A stretch of DNA of 64,000 nucleotides from Triplophysa rosa (taxonomy: Eukaryota; Chordata; Actinopteri; Cypriniformes; Nemacheilidae). The notes under the pieces are model-generated. The model searched no databases, was not told the DNA's origin, and worked only from the letters and a program-made list of their open reading frames with translations. The DNA is taken from contig NC_079891.1 in assembly GCF_024868665.1 (NCBI RefSeq), positions 17,936,375 through 18,000,374 on the forward strand, in the 5' to 3' direction. Below, piece after piece: positions 33,711 to 45,393 of the stretch. A program made the translations under genes and the position numbers. Each line of letters begins with the position of its first letter. Position 1 is the first letter of the stretch.

Positions 33711-34629
33711 TGAGTACAACATTTTTGTACTATGTGTCACTATTGCTTTGTTAGAGATCGCTTGATATGCCCTGAGCCCTATTCGCACATTTGTAATATT
33801 TGCAGAGGTTGTCTGTGATCTTAATCCTGTGTGAATCAGCCATGTCTGTAATTTGTAAAGTAAAAATTCTCCCACAAATTACCTACCATATTTTGACGAA
33901 CACTGGGGTCCTGTGATAATATTAGTCCTGTGCGAATCGGCATCTCTGTGATTTGGCGGGCTCATATATAATTTTTCAAGGTTTTATCCACCGTTTTCAA
34001 ATAATGGAGGCTTTGAAGTGTTTTTGTATTATTTCGGGTGCTGGGTCATATCCATAATTTACCTGGAGTCTTCCATTTGTTTATTTATCATGGAAACATT
34101 TGGGACCCACGATCGCGGTGATCTTCTGTCCGGATATCATTAAACACCATACAACTATAGGCTATACAAACTATACACAAAGCCTTGCCATCACATCCGG
34201 GAAATAAGTCAGTAAATTTGAGTAAAATCACAGGCTTCATAAATCCCGTGCGAATGCACCACATTAAATACAGATGTGGTGAGGTAATTTATAAATCACA
34301 CGAGGTCCCCAGATAATACTAATCCCGTGCAAATAGGGCGAATGTGTAACCTAACGTTACGTCTCTAACCAAATTCACAGAAGGCTCCAACTAAGTTTAC
34401 TATGCAAATTGCTATCCAATCATAGCAGTGGGCATTTACTTCCAAGTCTTCAATGCGGCACGCCCATTAAAACCGAGCTTTTATCGAGCCGGCCTCAAAA
34501 CCCGGGTAGAAAGTAGCCTATTACCTATTAATTTTGATGTTTTTGAATGTAAAAACCACGCAAACGTCATAAGTAGAGCTCATACATCAGTATAAAACAA
34601 TAAACAAGCCCAGTTCATGACACCTTTAA

Positions 34630-35070
34630 ATTATTTTTAAAATATTTGCACTTCATATTATAAGAATTTCTGTCATGACAACTCTTGGAGGATTTAGCAT
34701 GGTAGTGTACATGACATATAAATGTATTTGGTCTTGGTGGAATAGATCTGCTACGCTGCTGCTGATAATGCTGCTGCGGCGGAGAAAGTACGAAGACTTG
34801 CTACTGCCAGTACATCCACAACATGCTGCTGTGTGCATATAAGTAATGCTGCTGCTGCACATATAACATATATGAATAAACCCCCCATAGCTTACGTGAT
34901 CACCTTGTAGCAGATCTATACATGTGAAGCTGGGGAAGGAGGAGGGGTTTCTGAAACTCTGCGCTGCACAGCTACAACAATCACTGGCCAAGATTTAAAT
35001 GTAGAGCAGCAAGCTCATTGGCTGCTGATACGGAAGGAACCAATCAGCTGCACCGTGTAGTAAAGATATT
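34630..35070. other. Repeat-like segment with short inverted ATAGATCTGCTAC
   Basis: ATAGATCTGCTAC at about 34743-34755 and its inverse at about 34906-34918, with GCTGCTGC repeats between. Possibly a small foldback repeat; no gene. Confidence 0.3.
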
Positions 35071-35370
35071 GGCTGTTTCTCAATGTGTGTTCTTGTGTCC
35101 TCGTGTACTCTCTCTACGTCATCAATAACCATCAAAGTCCATTCCAATACTCAAGAACACAAGAACAGAGAATGCATGAAAGTACCCGGATGTGTTCTCG
35201 ATATCAAGGATGCATCAAATTTAGCCTTGCATGCGCACGGAACACGCTTGAAGTCCCAGAAGTCACTGCGGTGCGTCCATCCAAGTTCGTTCTTCAGAGG
35301 CTGCCTCCCAAGACCGGTCTCCACAAGAACATAAGTCCGTTCTTTGCATTCTTGGAATTGAGAAACGGCC
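35071..35370. mobile_element. 300-bp TIR MITE
   Basis: Left end GGCTGTTTCTCAATGTGTGTTC and right end, inverted, GGCCGTTTCTCAATTCCAAG. The flanking three bases are ATT on both sides (35068-35070 and 35371-35373), fitting a 3-bp target duplication as in PIF/Harbinger elements. No coding capacity that I accept. Confidence 0.65.
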
Positions 35371-36639
35371 ATTATATCAGATTAGTTTAGACTTTAGGAC
35401 TGCGCCATCTAGAGTTTCATGCCAGAACTTACTCTGTCATAGATATAGGACTCGGCAATAGGATTGTGAATTATTTTTTATTTTGAGCCAGATTCAAACT
35501 TGCATTGTCCGTATGAGCACTACAGCTCAATGTTTCAGATCATGTGCAGTAACCACGAGCTTCAGCTAGAATATTATTATTTCCTCAACATAAGACACCG
35601 GTAGCAATACTAGAATATATGTCACTTACTGTCAGCCCTTTTGAAGACAGATAAGCTCTTCACTGTATTGCAGTGGTGCATTGTGTGTCACTCAGATGGT
35701 TTAGAGTGAGCTATCTGCATGGGAGCTCTGCCAGAGAGAGCAGAATGTCATTATGTGTGCAGTCTGCAGCGAACTGTGCCACCATCACAGGGAATTCATC
35801 ACCAGAAGTGATGATGATAATGGACTTTGCTGCAAATGACTTTGGATGAGCTGCGCTCCTGGCAAGCTCTGCAGATTCGGCTACAATATTTATGAATAAA
35901 AAAAGATGGAAGAAGGGATTTTTTTGTCTCTCTCTCTCTCTTTTGGCTAGATCAGATAGGAAGCACTTGCTGGACCTGATGTGGATACAGAGATGATGGA
36001 GAATGTTCTCCAACAGTGATGATGACAAACAGCTTGAATGCATGTAATAGTCTCTCATTTATGGTCCAACAATCCATCTACAAACTATTATACAGCAGAA
36101 GTTTATTTTTCCCAATATGAAACTACTGTGGTATCATTCTTCAAAAGTGAAGAAGTGTTCACCGCTTGCCATGTTCTTGTGTCTTATAAGCACTTATTAA
36201 ATCATTTTGGTATTTTACACTTGAACAGACTTCAACCCCATTTTAAATGTGTTTTTTCTCCAATGTTCGTTCATTTGAACCTGAAAATCTACAAATAATT
36301 GGAAGAATTTGGAAGCGTTCTGGAAGCCAGATCATAATATAAAGAAGGAGCTGTTTGTATTTGCACATAATATAACACAGCTATGAGCAAATAATGAAAC
36401 AATATTAACTTAATTCCTATAAATAGAGGAATAAGAGTAATAGAGCGCTGTTTGCTTATTAAAAAATCACAAATAATGGTGAAAAAAGTTGCTCTTTTAG
36501 CCCAGACAACAACTCCAAATGTTCTGTGCCTCATTAAAACAGTGCACTTGAAAGCTTTAGGTTTTCACGACGAGATCAAAAACGCATGTTGCCATCATGA
36601 AGGCGAGGTTTTATGTGCAAATTAAACGGAAGGTACAAT
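35371..36639. other. Spacer, no gene
   Basis: A short CT repeat at about 35928-35942. The minus-strand frame at 35711-36058 has no recognisable domain. Confidence 0.45.
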
Positions 36640-37300
36640 GGCATCACGGCAGACTGTTGACCACATAATTAGCAGTAGTATTTTCCCCCCCTAATCCGCC
36701 ATTCTGTCATGCATATTAAAATATGCACTCTGTTCTGCCATTTTAATTGGTTAAAGAGTTCAAACAGACAACAGAATTCTCCCCTCACCCCCCACCACCA
36801 CCACTCTCAGCCCTGGCCTCGGCTAAAAGCGTTTGAGATTTTCTGTCATGCAAAACATCCTTCGGCTTGCTAGGTTTTTTCTTTCTTTCCTCCAATTTGT
36901 GTTTACAGCTCAGAGCCGTGGAACACATTTCCTTGGCTTGTAATGTGACAGTTGCACTCTGGCGCTCAGTTGAGTGGTGATGTTGTGTTGGAAAGATAGC
37001 AGGAGGAGGATGCCCAACTTATCCGATTACCACCGATGTACATCACACGTCGCAGAGTGCACTTTCAAAGAGACACATAACAGTGGGATCGGAAAAAGGG
37101 GAAAGTACAGAAAGGTCGGAGAGAAGTGAAGATCGATGTTTTGGAGTAAACAAGGCTGTTGGTGACTGACAGCAGACCGGACGCTGTGTGAGGCCTAGCT
37201 GAAGATGCATGCCAACAACATCCCACTGTCCATGAAGAAATCAGAGTAGATCTGAGCGTGCAATGATCAAAACTTCTTGGACAGTGAACACTTGGGTAAT
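36640..37300 (+). other. Repeat-poor block, possible regulatory DNA or 5' exon
   Basis: Mixed-composition DNA with homeodomain- and octamer-like words (AATTAG, CATGCATATTAAAATATGCA, TTTAATTGG). A GC-richer stretch with several short upstream-ATG frames follows. It ends in ATG ATC AAA ACT TCT TGG ACA (from 37264) shortly before a GTAATG donor-like site at 37295. It reads like a 5' untranslated exon or a conserved non-coding element. I do not recognise a gene. Confidence 0.3.
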
Positions 37301-38479
37301 GCTCTGTGTGTTAGGGCCTCTACTGTCTAAAATCCAAAGCTGGATGTACAGTATTTTTCTGCTCTATATAAATACTGAATGGATTCAAAACGGCAGTGAA
37401 TTAATTACATGATATGCCGTAAAATCAATTAATTGCATATAATAGTATTTATCAAGAAAAGTAACATTTCAATATGGCTTAAGAAATCATTGTTTTGTTA
37501 ATGTCACTGGCTTAGAGTCCAAAGTGATATATGTTGCTATTTTGCAAATGTTTCTGTCTGTCAAAGGTGGACTTAAATGCCATCCAGACAGACCATCTTC
37601 TTGTGTTCTGTGCGTAATAGTCGCTCTGTAAACACATGCACACTGACCTCTTTGGGCGTCACGTCAGGTTTTGGAAACTGTGCCCTGAGTGTCACTTAGT
37701 TCTTTTTTTTTCTTTTGTATTCTGTCCAGCCGACTTTGGGTGAATGATTCATTTAATTACCAGATGAATGTTTTACCAACGTCTCTGCAGATAAGTACAT
37801 CTAAAGATGGGTGGAGTGTCTGGTCACCCTTATGCAAAGAAAAGAAGAACGTTCGCGTAAATGCAAATGCAAACGAACAAATAGAAAACGCATTTGCAAA
37901 TGCAGTTTGCAATACCTTTTTAATTTAGTCCGCAAAATCATTCCATAGCAGCTACAGGCTATGTTCACAAAAATAAAGTAACGAAAATCAAATATACTTT
38001 AGACTGAAACATAACTGCTCTTTTTCAGCCTACTGTTAATATTTCGCTCAATGACTGCGCTTCGATCAGTCGCTCAAGGACCTAGCAAACGCTCCACTCA
38101 CATTACGCTCATGCTCACCGGTAAACCCAATCCAGCTCAGATCCCGCTCTGACATAAAATGTGTCTAGTAAACCCAATTGTTTTCAGTTTATAATAAACT
38201 TCTTGAATAAATGTCTCGGTTTAAGTCAGGATAGTGCCATTTTCTCTCACCATCTGACCATCTAGCTAGCTTAAATGTTAGCATCACATGACACGACGTA
38301 CCCCGCAGTGCTATTACGTCAAATACGTTACGTTACGTTAAATAGGCTACGTTAAATAATTATATGACTATTATGTAATTATATATAATATATATAATAA
38401 CTATATTTTTAACAGTAGGCTGTTCTAGTTGCTTTTTTCATCAATGAATTTCTTAAATTATCCTTTGACTATGTTCTGG
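37301..38479. other. Spacer, no gene
   Basis: Contains GCAAATGCAAATGC-like octamer repeats at about 37860-37910. No gene recognised. Confidence 0.45.
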
Positions 38480-38539
38480 CCCGCCATCTAGCGGCGAATT
38501 TGAATTTGGCCAGATGCCAAACTTACTTGCCGACCCCTG
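38480..38539 (-). mobile_element. hAT-type terminal fragment
   Basis: The minus strand begins CAGGGGTCGGCAAGTAAGTT, a hAT-type end, and continues TTTGGCATCTGGCC. The partner end was not found. Confidence 0.5.
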
Positions 38540-39119
38540 ATATAGAAGACAGAGCTAGAACAGTTGTCTAAACTGAATAGCAGTCCATCAACCGCTCATA
38601 TTTCAGCAACACATTAATATATACAGTACATGTTGGCTTACATGTTATTTTATTATTATCATCAGCCACGTAATAAGTCAAACGCGCCTAATAACAGACA
38701 GGTTTGGATATGAAAAGCCAATTTAAAACTTCTAATTCAGCTAGGGGGTGGGTTACCCGCGCTTTGACGCTCATCCATATGCACTATGATCATCCGTTCA
38801 TTATTGCTAACATTTTCAGGAACAACATTCTTTATGTTGAGTCCTTCAAATAAAGTAAGTCGTGCTGGAGAAAACTTTACTGAAATAGAGTAATTAAGTG
38901 ACAATGGAATGTAAAGATATGATTTTTAAAACATGTAAAAATGTTTGCTGTTTACCATAGTATTGCATATGGTATACATGGAATTTATTTAAATCGGTAA
39001 TTTAAAGGTATTAAATTTAGACTTACATATGTCTTAAAATATTGTCTTCTAAATATGTTCAGCAATTTCTGATCAGTGGTGCCACCCCTGCCTGTTGATG
39101 AAAGTAATTGTATGTAAGA

Positions 39120-39266
39120 ATAAAACATCATATTTTAATAAGTATTTTAAGTAATTTAAAATATAGTCTCTGTACAGACTTTTCTTTGTTAAGGAAAATA
39201 CAAAATACTCAAAATTAATTAAATACGTATTTTAAATACATTTAATTAAAATACTGGCCATCTCTG
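39120..39266 (-). mobile_element. hAT-type fragment with TATTTAAAATAC arms
   Basis: The minus strand begins CAGAGATGGCCAGTATTTTA and continues with TGTATTTAAAATACGTATTT, a common fish hAT-like repeat. Left boundary uncertain. Confidence 0.5.
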
Positions 39267-39399
39267 CCACCAAGCCTCTGACTTTAAAACGTTATAAAAA
39301 TGTGTTCCCTATTAAGTAATTACTCTGTGAATGAATTCGCATACGTTTTAAGAGATTTGAGACCATGTTGCATTATGTGTGAGCATTATACGCGCAATG

Positions 39400-39949
39400 T
39401 GTCACAGAACAGAAGGACTCAAATGCAGGTTCTTTCAAAACAAAGGATTTATTAGCCAGAACCAACAAAGGCTGAGCCAAACAACCAAAACAGCACGGCC
39501 CTATATAAACAAACAGAAAAACAGTTCAAACTGAGAAAAAGACGTGTGCTTCGAGCACTGACGTCCACCGTGAAGGTAGTGGAATAGAACAGCCGGACGT
39601 GTACCGGCACTCTCCTTAATGCCACACTGCCCGCAGCCGAAAAGGCTTAACTCCTCAAGCACGAATCCTGAACAGAGTGACAAAGCATAAATCCACAGGT
39701 CAAAAACAACAGCCTTCACATACAACGAACCCACACAGCATGAGGACAGGAAGAGGTTTAAGTAGGAAAGAGAAACGAGTGTCACGTGTTAGTTGATGAG
39801 GCAAGCAGTGCCGCTCCTGAGGCTGATTGCTGTGAGCAGCAGGGGGTGGTGACCACAAAAACAAAGAGCCACGTGTTGCTGACAGCACAGCTCATGGAAG
39901 GAAGAAAGCAAAACAACAATAAGGGCAAAACAAAATACAGACTGTGACA
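39400..39949 (-). repeat. G1 3' LTR
   Basis: 550 bases, TGTCACAG...CTGTGACA. In element sense it has the TATA-like TACTTAAA, the self-priming word TGGGTTCGTT and an AATAAA poly(A) signal (39448-39453, minus). Confidence 0.95.
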
Positions 39950-41337
39950 GAATCCCCCCCTTCAAGGATGTCTCTTGGCATCACCGAGGGGACCCCATGA
40001 GATTGAAGGAATCGGTCTATGAGAGCTCGGTCCAGTATGTCGCGAGCCGGAATCCAGCATCTCTCCTCAGGACCGTAACCCTCCCAGTCTACTAGATACT
40101 GATGACCCCTCCCCCGTCGCCTAACATCGAGGAGTCGACGTACCGTGTAGGCGGGCGAACCCTCAATGAGTCGAGGAGGAGGGGGGGCAGAGATCTGGGG
40201 TTGGAGGGGGGCGCGGATGACAGGTTTGATCTTAGTGACGTGAAAAACCGGGTGAATGCGTTTAAGCATGGACGGCAGTCTGAGGCGTACTGTTACCGGG
40301 TTCAGCACCTTGGTGATGGGAAATGGACCGATGAACTTGGGCCCCAGTTTACGTGCGGGCAGTCTTAGGGGTAAGTCGGAGGTAGACAACCATACCTTCT
40401 GCCCACCGACATAACGTGGGGGCTTAGTGCGACGACGGTTAGCCAACACCTTATTGTGTCTACCGGTGCAGATGAGAGCCCGTCTAGCATTCCTCCATGT
40501 TTGGAGACATCTGCGAACTAACGCGACTGCAGATGGGACAGCGGCATCCGCTTCTTGCGAGGGGAATAGCGGGGGTTGATACCCTAGGCAGCACTGGAAG
40601 GGTGATAACCCCGTAGACGAGACCGGGAGGGAGTTGTGAGCATACTCGACCATCGCTAGTCGGTCACTCCACGATAACGGCTCTGCTGACGTGACACAGC
40701 GCAGGACTCTCTCTAAATCTTGGTTGGCCCGCTCGGATTGCCCATTGGTCTGCGGGTGGTAACCAGAGGACAGACTGGCAGTCGCCCCCAGGAGTCGGCA
40801 GAACTCAGTCCAAAATTTGGAAATGAACTGGGGACCTCTGTCTGAGACCAAGTCCACCGGGAGGTCGTGAATCCGGAAAACATGGTCCAAGACAATGGCC
40901 GCTGTCTCCCTTGCTGATGGAAGTTTGGGGAGGGGAATGAAGTGGACCGCCTTCGAGAACCGATCTACCACAGTAAGGACCACGGTATTGCCACGGGACT
41001 GGGGTAGCCCCGTGACAAAATCCATGGCAATGTGGGACCAGGGTCTCGAAGGGGTCGACAGCGGTCGGAGGAGCCCCACCGGAGGACGGTTAGAGCTCTT
41101 ACTAGCCGCGCAGACCGGGCAAGCCAAGACGAACTCCCGAGTGTCCCGCATCATGGACGGCCACCAGAACCTTTGCCTGATCAGCGAATGGGTACGAGCC
41201 GCCCCTGGGTGGCAAGCAATGCAGAGGAATGTCCCCACTGGAGAACACTGGTTCGGACCGACTCGTGAACGAACAATGAGTCCGCTGGGCACTCTGCCGG
41301 GATGGTGATGCCCTGTAGTGCCTCGCGTACCCTGCAC
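39892..41337 (-). pseudogene. G1 integrase, GPY/F module and chromodomain
   Basis: Open for 481 codons but frameshifted relative to the upstream RT at about 41230. The HHCC finger is only partly in frame ([10 protein letters not shown], then CPVCAASK). The catalytic core has D in [11 protein letters not shown] in VSDRGPQF and E in [10 protein letters not shown]. The GPY/F module reads [11 protein letters not shown]. The chromodomain reads [20 protein letters not shown] then [19 protein letters not shown], which would steer insertion toward marked chromatin. The frame continues through the polypurine tract and stops inside the 3' LTR at 39892. All three acidic residues of the active site are retained. 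Confidence 0.92.
39950..39963 (-). other. G1 polypurine tract
   Basis: Minus-strand GAAGGGGGGGATTC directly next to the 3' LTR; primes plus-strand DNA synthesis in LTR retrotransposons. Confidence 0.85.
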
Positions 41338-42899
41338 TCTATCTCCCAGGTGACCGCCGCAATTGCCCGATTGGGAGGTACGACGGGCACCGGGGAGGGA
41401 GAGGCGGTGGGGGCCTCGAACATCCGCGAGAGCGCGTCAGGCTTGCCGTTCTTACTACCAGGGCGGTAGGATATGTTAAAATTAAAACGGCCAAAAAAGA
41501 GTGCGCAGCGGGCCTGCCGTGAATTCAGCCTCTTAACCGAGCAGATGTACTCTAAATTTTTATGGTCTGTCCAAACCAGGAACGGAACCTTAGCACCCTC
41601 TAACCAGTGGCGCCACTCCTCTAGCGCCAGCTTGACAGCCAGCAACTCCTTATTCCCAATATTGTAATTCTGCTCCGAGGGGGTGAGCCGATGGGAAAAG
41701 AAGGCACAGGGGTGTACCTTGTCGTCAGAGGGTGATCGTTGGGACAAGACGGCCCCCACTCCCAACTCTGAAGCGTCTGCCTCCGCTATGAACTGGTGGG
41801 TGGGATCAGGATTACGGAGGATGGGGGCAGAGACAAAGAGGCTCCTCAACTTGTTAAATGCTGACTGAGCTTCTTTAGACCAGGGGAAATGTTTGAGAGT
41901 GGAGGTGAGGCTTGTCAGAGGCAGGGCAATCTGGCTAAAGCCTCGAATGAACCGCCTATAGAAATTGGCGAACCCCAGAAGTCGCTGGACCGACTTGCGA
42001 TTCTCTAGGATCGGACAATTTGCAACTGCTTCCACTTTGGCGGGGTCCATTCGAATACCCTCTGGCGACAAGATGAACCCCAGGAACGGAACTGACCGTG
42101 CATGGAACTCGCACTTCTCCACCTTAGCGAATAAGCGGTTCTCTATTAGCCGGTGTAACACTCGCCTGACGTGCTGGACATGCTCGTGTTCGTTTCGACA
42201 GAAAACCAGGATATCGTCCAGGTAGACGAACACGAAACGATCGACCATGTCTCTGAGCACGTCATTGACGAGAGTCTGGAAGACCGCAGGCGAGTTCGAA
42301 AGGCTGAACGGCATAACAAGGTATTCGAAATGGCCTGTGGGAGTATTAAAAGCGGTCTTCCATTCGTCCCCCTCTCTAATCCTAACCAGGTGATAGGCAT
42401 TGAGTAGGTCTAACTTAGTGAAGATGGTTGCCCCCTGCAGGAGTTCGAAGGCTGAAGACATCAGTGGTAAAGGATGGCAATTCTTCACCGTGATGTCGTT
42501 CAGCCCCCGATAATCGATACAGGGACAAAGCTACCCATCCTTATTTCCCACTAAGAAAAACCCCGCCCCAGCTGGAGAGGAAGCTGGACGAATGATTCCG
42601 GCCAGCAGAGAATCGCTTATGTACCTCACCATGGCCTCCCTCTCTGGGCCCGAGAGCAAGTAAAGGCAACCTTTAGGTGGAGAAGTACCTGGGAGTAGTT
42701 CGATCGCACAGTCATACGGGCGGTGTGGGGGGAGAGAGGCCGCTCGGGACCTACTGAACACCGCACTCAGGTCGTGATAGGCTGCTGGGACCCCGGATAT
42801 GTTAACCGATTCCTCCTGCAACAAAGGGACAGAAGTCAAGGGTGATAAGGAAGAGGACAAACACAGATGAACAAAATGGACTCCACTGGACCACCACAT
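41181..42899 (-). pseudogene. G1 reverse transcriptase-RNase H
   Basis: The RT N-terminus (from about 42899) has [20 protein letters not shown] and [16 protein letters not shown], then a TAG stop at 42531-42533 just after VGNKDG, then the same frame onward. RT core: [15 protein letters not shown], the catalytic YLDDIL (42213-42224) and [11 protein letters not shown]. RNase [39 protein letters not shown] and TDHKNLEYI. Apart from the one stop the frame is open to about 41230, where a frameshift precedes integrase. The YLDD box and RNase H acidic residues are intact. Confidence 0.92.
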
Positions 42900-43253
42900 G
42901 GTGAACCCAGTCGATGAGGGAGTTTGTTTGTTGAGCCAGGTGTGCCCCAGAACTACAGGAGCGGAGGGAGAGTGAACGAGAAAGAAGCAAATCTCCTCCA
43001 GAGGTAGTTAATCTTACGAGTCCGGTAGTGGAGGTAATGTCAGTGAGTAGGGTTCCGCAAAGGGTTCTGGCAGAGATAGACCTCTTCAAGGGTATGACGG
43101 GAATGTTCCACTCCCTTGCTAATGCAACGTCCAAAAAATCCCCCTCCGCTCCAGAGTCGATGAGAGTGGTTACCTGGTGGCTCCGTCCTCCCGACCGAAG
43201 GAGGGCCGGAGAGGTGGTCCGACCCATAGATGGGAGAAGGGTAGTAGTCCCAC
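42900..43253 (-). pseudogene. G1 aspartic protease
   Basis: The active-site motif is in TLIDSGAEGDFLDVALA, the usual D-S/T-G of retroelement proteases. A frameshift near 43005 separates it from the segment leading to RT. The 5' side abuts the Harbinger insertion: its first codons are continuous with gag across the insert. Confidence 0.8.
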
Positions 43254-43471
43254 TTAAGCGTGATTTTTACTTCTGCGTAGGACCGATGCCGTAACCTACG
43301 GCGTAGCCTACGTACGTAGATGACACCGTCATGAACATTTATGGTTCTGCGTTGAGAGTATGCGTCGTACTGCAATTACACTGCCGAAACGCTAGTTGGC
43401 TCTTTGTGTTTTCACGGGTTTGCTCTTCTTCGCCGATGTTTTGTGTGTATGCTAGTGTATGCAAACGACAA

Positions 43472-43588
43472 TGGAGGCTGATCGCATCTTAATGGAGTTG
43501 GAGCTGATCGAAACAGAAAAATGTGTAATCCGTTATATTATTAACCTTACTTTCATGTTAGAAGTTAAACAGATGTTATATTTAACTT
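43472..43588 (+). pseudogene. Possible Harbinger transposase N-terminal exon
   Basis: An ATG at 43472 opens MEADRILMELELIETEKCVI and soon ends. The acidic, Leu-rich start resembles the N-terminus of fish Harbinger transposases. It lies near the left end and faces the MADF gene. No HTH or DDE region remains. Weak call supported mainly by context. Confidence 0.35.
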
Positions 43589-44009
43589 AGTCTTGTCCAC
43601 ATTTTGGATTTTATGTGTGTTCATTTAGATATTGTTGAAAAAAAGTATACTTTTCAAAGGGGTGTACTCCGCAGAGCACATACATAGATGTCAAAACGGT
43701 GTTGTCAAAACCTGATAGAATATCATATTTTGTCATGGACAACTCACCCTATTAATTGTTTAGTTAAAAATGAAACGAAATGCAACCAAGATCTGGAAGT
43801 GTCACAATTTTGTTCTTTATTTGCAAAAGAGTCAAAGAACAGAATATGTAAAAGTGCAAACTATGTATAGATGAGTATACAATGCAATATTAACACAAAT
43901 ATAAAACTTTCAAAAAACTAGTAACAATAAAAGGTAAAACAAAAAATAAAACTATAAAGCCAATAAAGTGCAAAAGATCGTGCACAGTGTTTATAAAGTG
44001 CGAAGTTCT

Positions 44010-44182
44010 TCATGTCTTTTGCTGACACTCTTCCAAACTGACGTTAGAGGAAATCTCTCTCCAAGAATTTGCCGCCATCTGACAGTCTTTATAGTCCGCC
44101 GAAGAGGAGTCATACAGATGCGTGCATTTCCGAACCTCTTCAATCAGACGCTCAGTACTTGGTCAATGTCGATGCTCGCCAT
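44010..44182 (-). pseudogene. MADF (Myb/SANT-like) protein remnant of Harbinger
   Basis: From an ATG at 44182, one frameshift after about 12 codons leads to LIEEVRKCTHLYDSSSADYK, then MAANSWREISSNVSLEEC and a stop at 44010-44012. The spacing of LI..V....LYD...DYKD....W.EI......EEC is that of a MADF domain, the DNA-binding partner protein encoded by PIF/Harbinger transposons. The third helix is cut short. Non-functional, but diagnostic for the superfamily. Confidence 0.75.
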
Positions 44183-44414
44183 GTTGTTCTTTTGTGGACT
44201 CTGAACTTGCCGGAAGAAGACGCCAGAAATGCGTAGAAGGAAGTACGATGCTGCCAAACCAACCAATCACAGCACTTGCGGTCTGTGTAGGGTCCGCGTT
44301 GAGTTGACGCGTTGTTACATTTTTGGAGAGGTGCGTGTCAGGCTATGGCGTAGGGTACGCGGCTCTGCGTAGGCTACACCGTAGGTCCTACGCAGAACCA
44401 TAAATTGGCCATTA

Positions 44415-45385
44415 CCATGCGCGAGGGTCCCCGGGAGGAGGGCTGCCCCCTGTGTGGACATGTGGTGACGACGGGCCCTGCATCACCACAATACAGGCAC
44501 AGACTGTTGGAGATGCGGTGAAGTCTTTCCCGGGCAGAAAGGTGAGCATGGCCGATCTGCATCGCCTCCTCCTCCGGGTAAAGCAGGTCAAGGCGGCAGA
44601 AGCGACCTCGTAGGCGTGGGGGACCAGAAGCTCGCATCCACTGTCTCTGTTCGGCAATGCAGAGACCGGAGGGCCAGGCGAAAATCGACCCGTGTGGCCA
44701 GCTCGATCAAGCCATCGAGTGCCGGGGGTAGTTCTAGAGAGTAAATCTCATCCTGGATTCGCTCAGCCAGTCCATGGAGAAAATGATCCCACAGCGTCTT
44801 GTCGTTCCAGCCACTAGACGAGGCGAGTGTATGGAACTCAATGGCGTACTCGGCCACCGACCGGGATCCCTGGCGGAGTAGTGAGAGAGCACGGGCCGCC
44901 TCATTGCCCAGGGCTGATCGATCGAACACCTTGCGTAGCTCCTGGGAGAAGCTGCTGAAGGTGTTGCAGCACTCACTCCCGTTGTCCCACACCGCCGTCC
45001 CCCACTCTCTGGCCGTTCCCGACAGGTGCATGATGACAAATGCAACCTTGGATTGCTCAGTGGAGAAGCAGGATGGCTGCAATGAAAATGTGAGCGAACA
45101 TTGTGACAAAAAGGAGCGACAGGAGGTGGGCTCACCCGAGTAGGGAGTAGGTGGGTTGAGACTGGGTTCCGAGTGGCGTGCAACTGGAACTGCCTCCTCG
45201 GCAGGTGCCTCGGCTGCCGGAATCACCGGTACGGCGGCAAGGGACTGCTCGAGTCGTTGGGAGACAGCAGAGAGCTGTTGGGATAGGCTAGCCATCCTCT
45301 GGCGAGTCTCCTTCTGCTGACGTCCCAGTAGGATGCCCTGTTGAGCCACGGCTCGACGGATCTCCAGATCCCCTGCTGAGTCTAT
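44415..45385 (-). pseudogene. G1 gag
   Basis: Capsid-like region includes YSGEPTSCRSFLSQCSLTF, MHLSGTAREWGTAVWD, FSSFSQELRKVFDRSALGNE, RQGSRSVAEYAIEFHTLASS and SGWNDKTLWDHFLHGL, typical of sushi-like gag. A frameshift near 44635 leads to the zinc knuckle CLYCGDAGPVVTTCP, in which the His of Cys-x2-Cys-x4-His-x4-Cys is Pro. The first in-frame codon after the primer site is ATA (45383-45385), in the place of an expected ATG, so the start may be lost. The Harbinger insert follows a few residues after the knuckle. Confidence 0.88.
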
Positions 45386-45393
45386 CCTTGTGG

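Larger units (their letters stand above)
32641..34629 (+). mobile_element. TTAA-ended DNA transposon with THAP-like remnant (Kolobok-like?)
   Basis: Left end TTAAAGGAGCGATGAA and right end, inverted, TTAAAGGTGTCATGAA: similar terminal repeats bounded by TTAA. The interior includes a THAP-like coding remnant and is split by a solo LTR with its own 5-bp duplication. TTAA targets, AGG-type ends and an accompanying THAP protein are features described for Kolobok transposons. No DDE transposase was recognised, so the superfamily is an inference. Confidence 0.6.
43257..44411. mobile_element. PIF/Harbinger deletion derivative inside G1 gag
   Basis: Terminal inverted repeats share TTCTGCGTAGGAC with weaker outer matches (AGCGTGATTT against TGGCCAATTT). 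The target duplication is TTA on the plus strand (43254-43256 and 44412-44414), the Harbinger type. Dropping the insert and one TTA brings gag and protease flanks into one frame, which proves the boundaries. Inside are a MADF-domain remnant (minus) and a possible transposase start (plus). The catalytic DDE part is missing. Confidence 0.92.

Noticed and set aside
40895..42407. Plus-strand open frames opposite G1 pol
   Set aside because: Shadows of the minus-strand RT and integrase, whose motifs are unmistakable.
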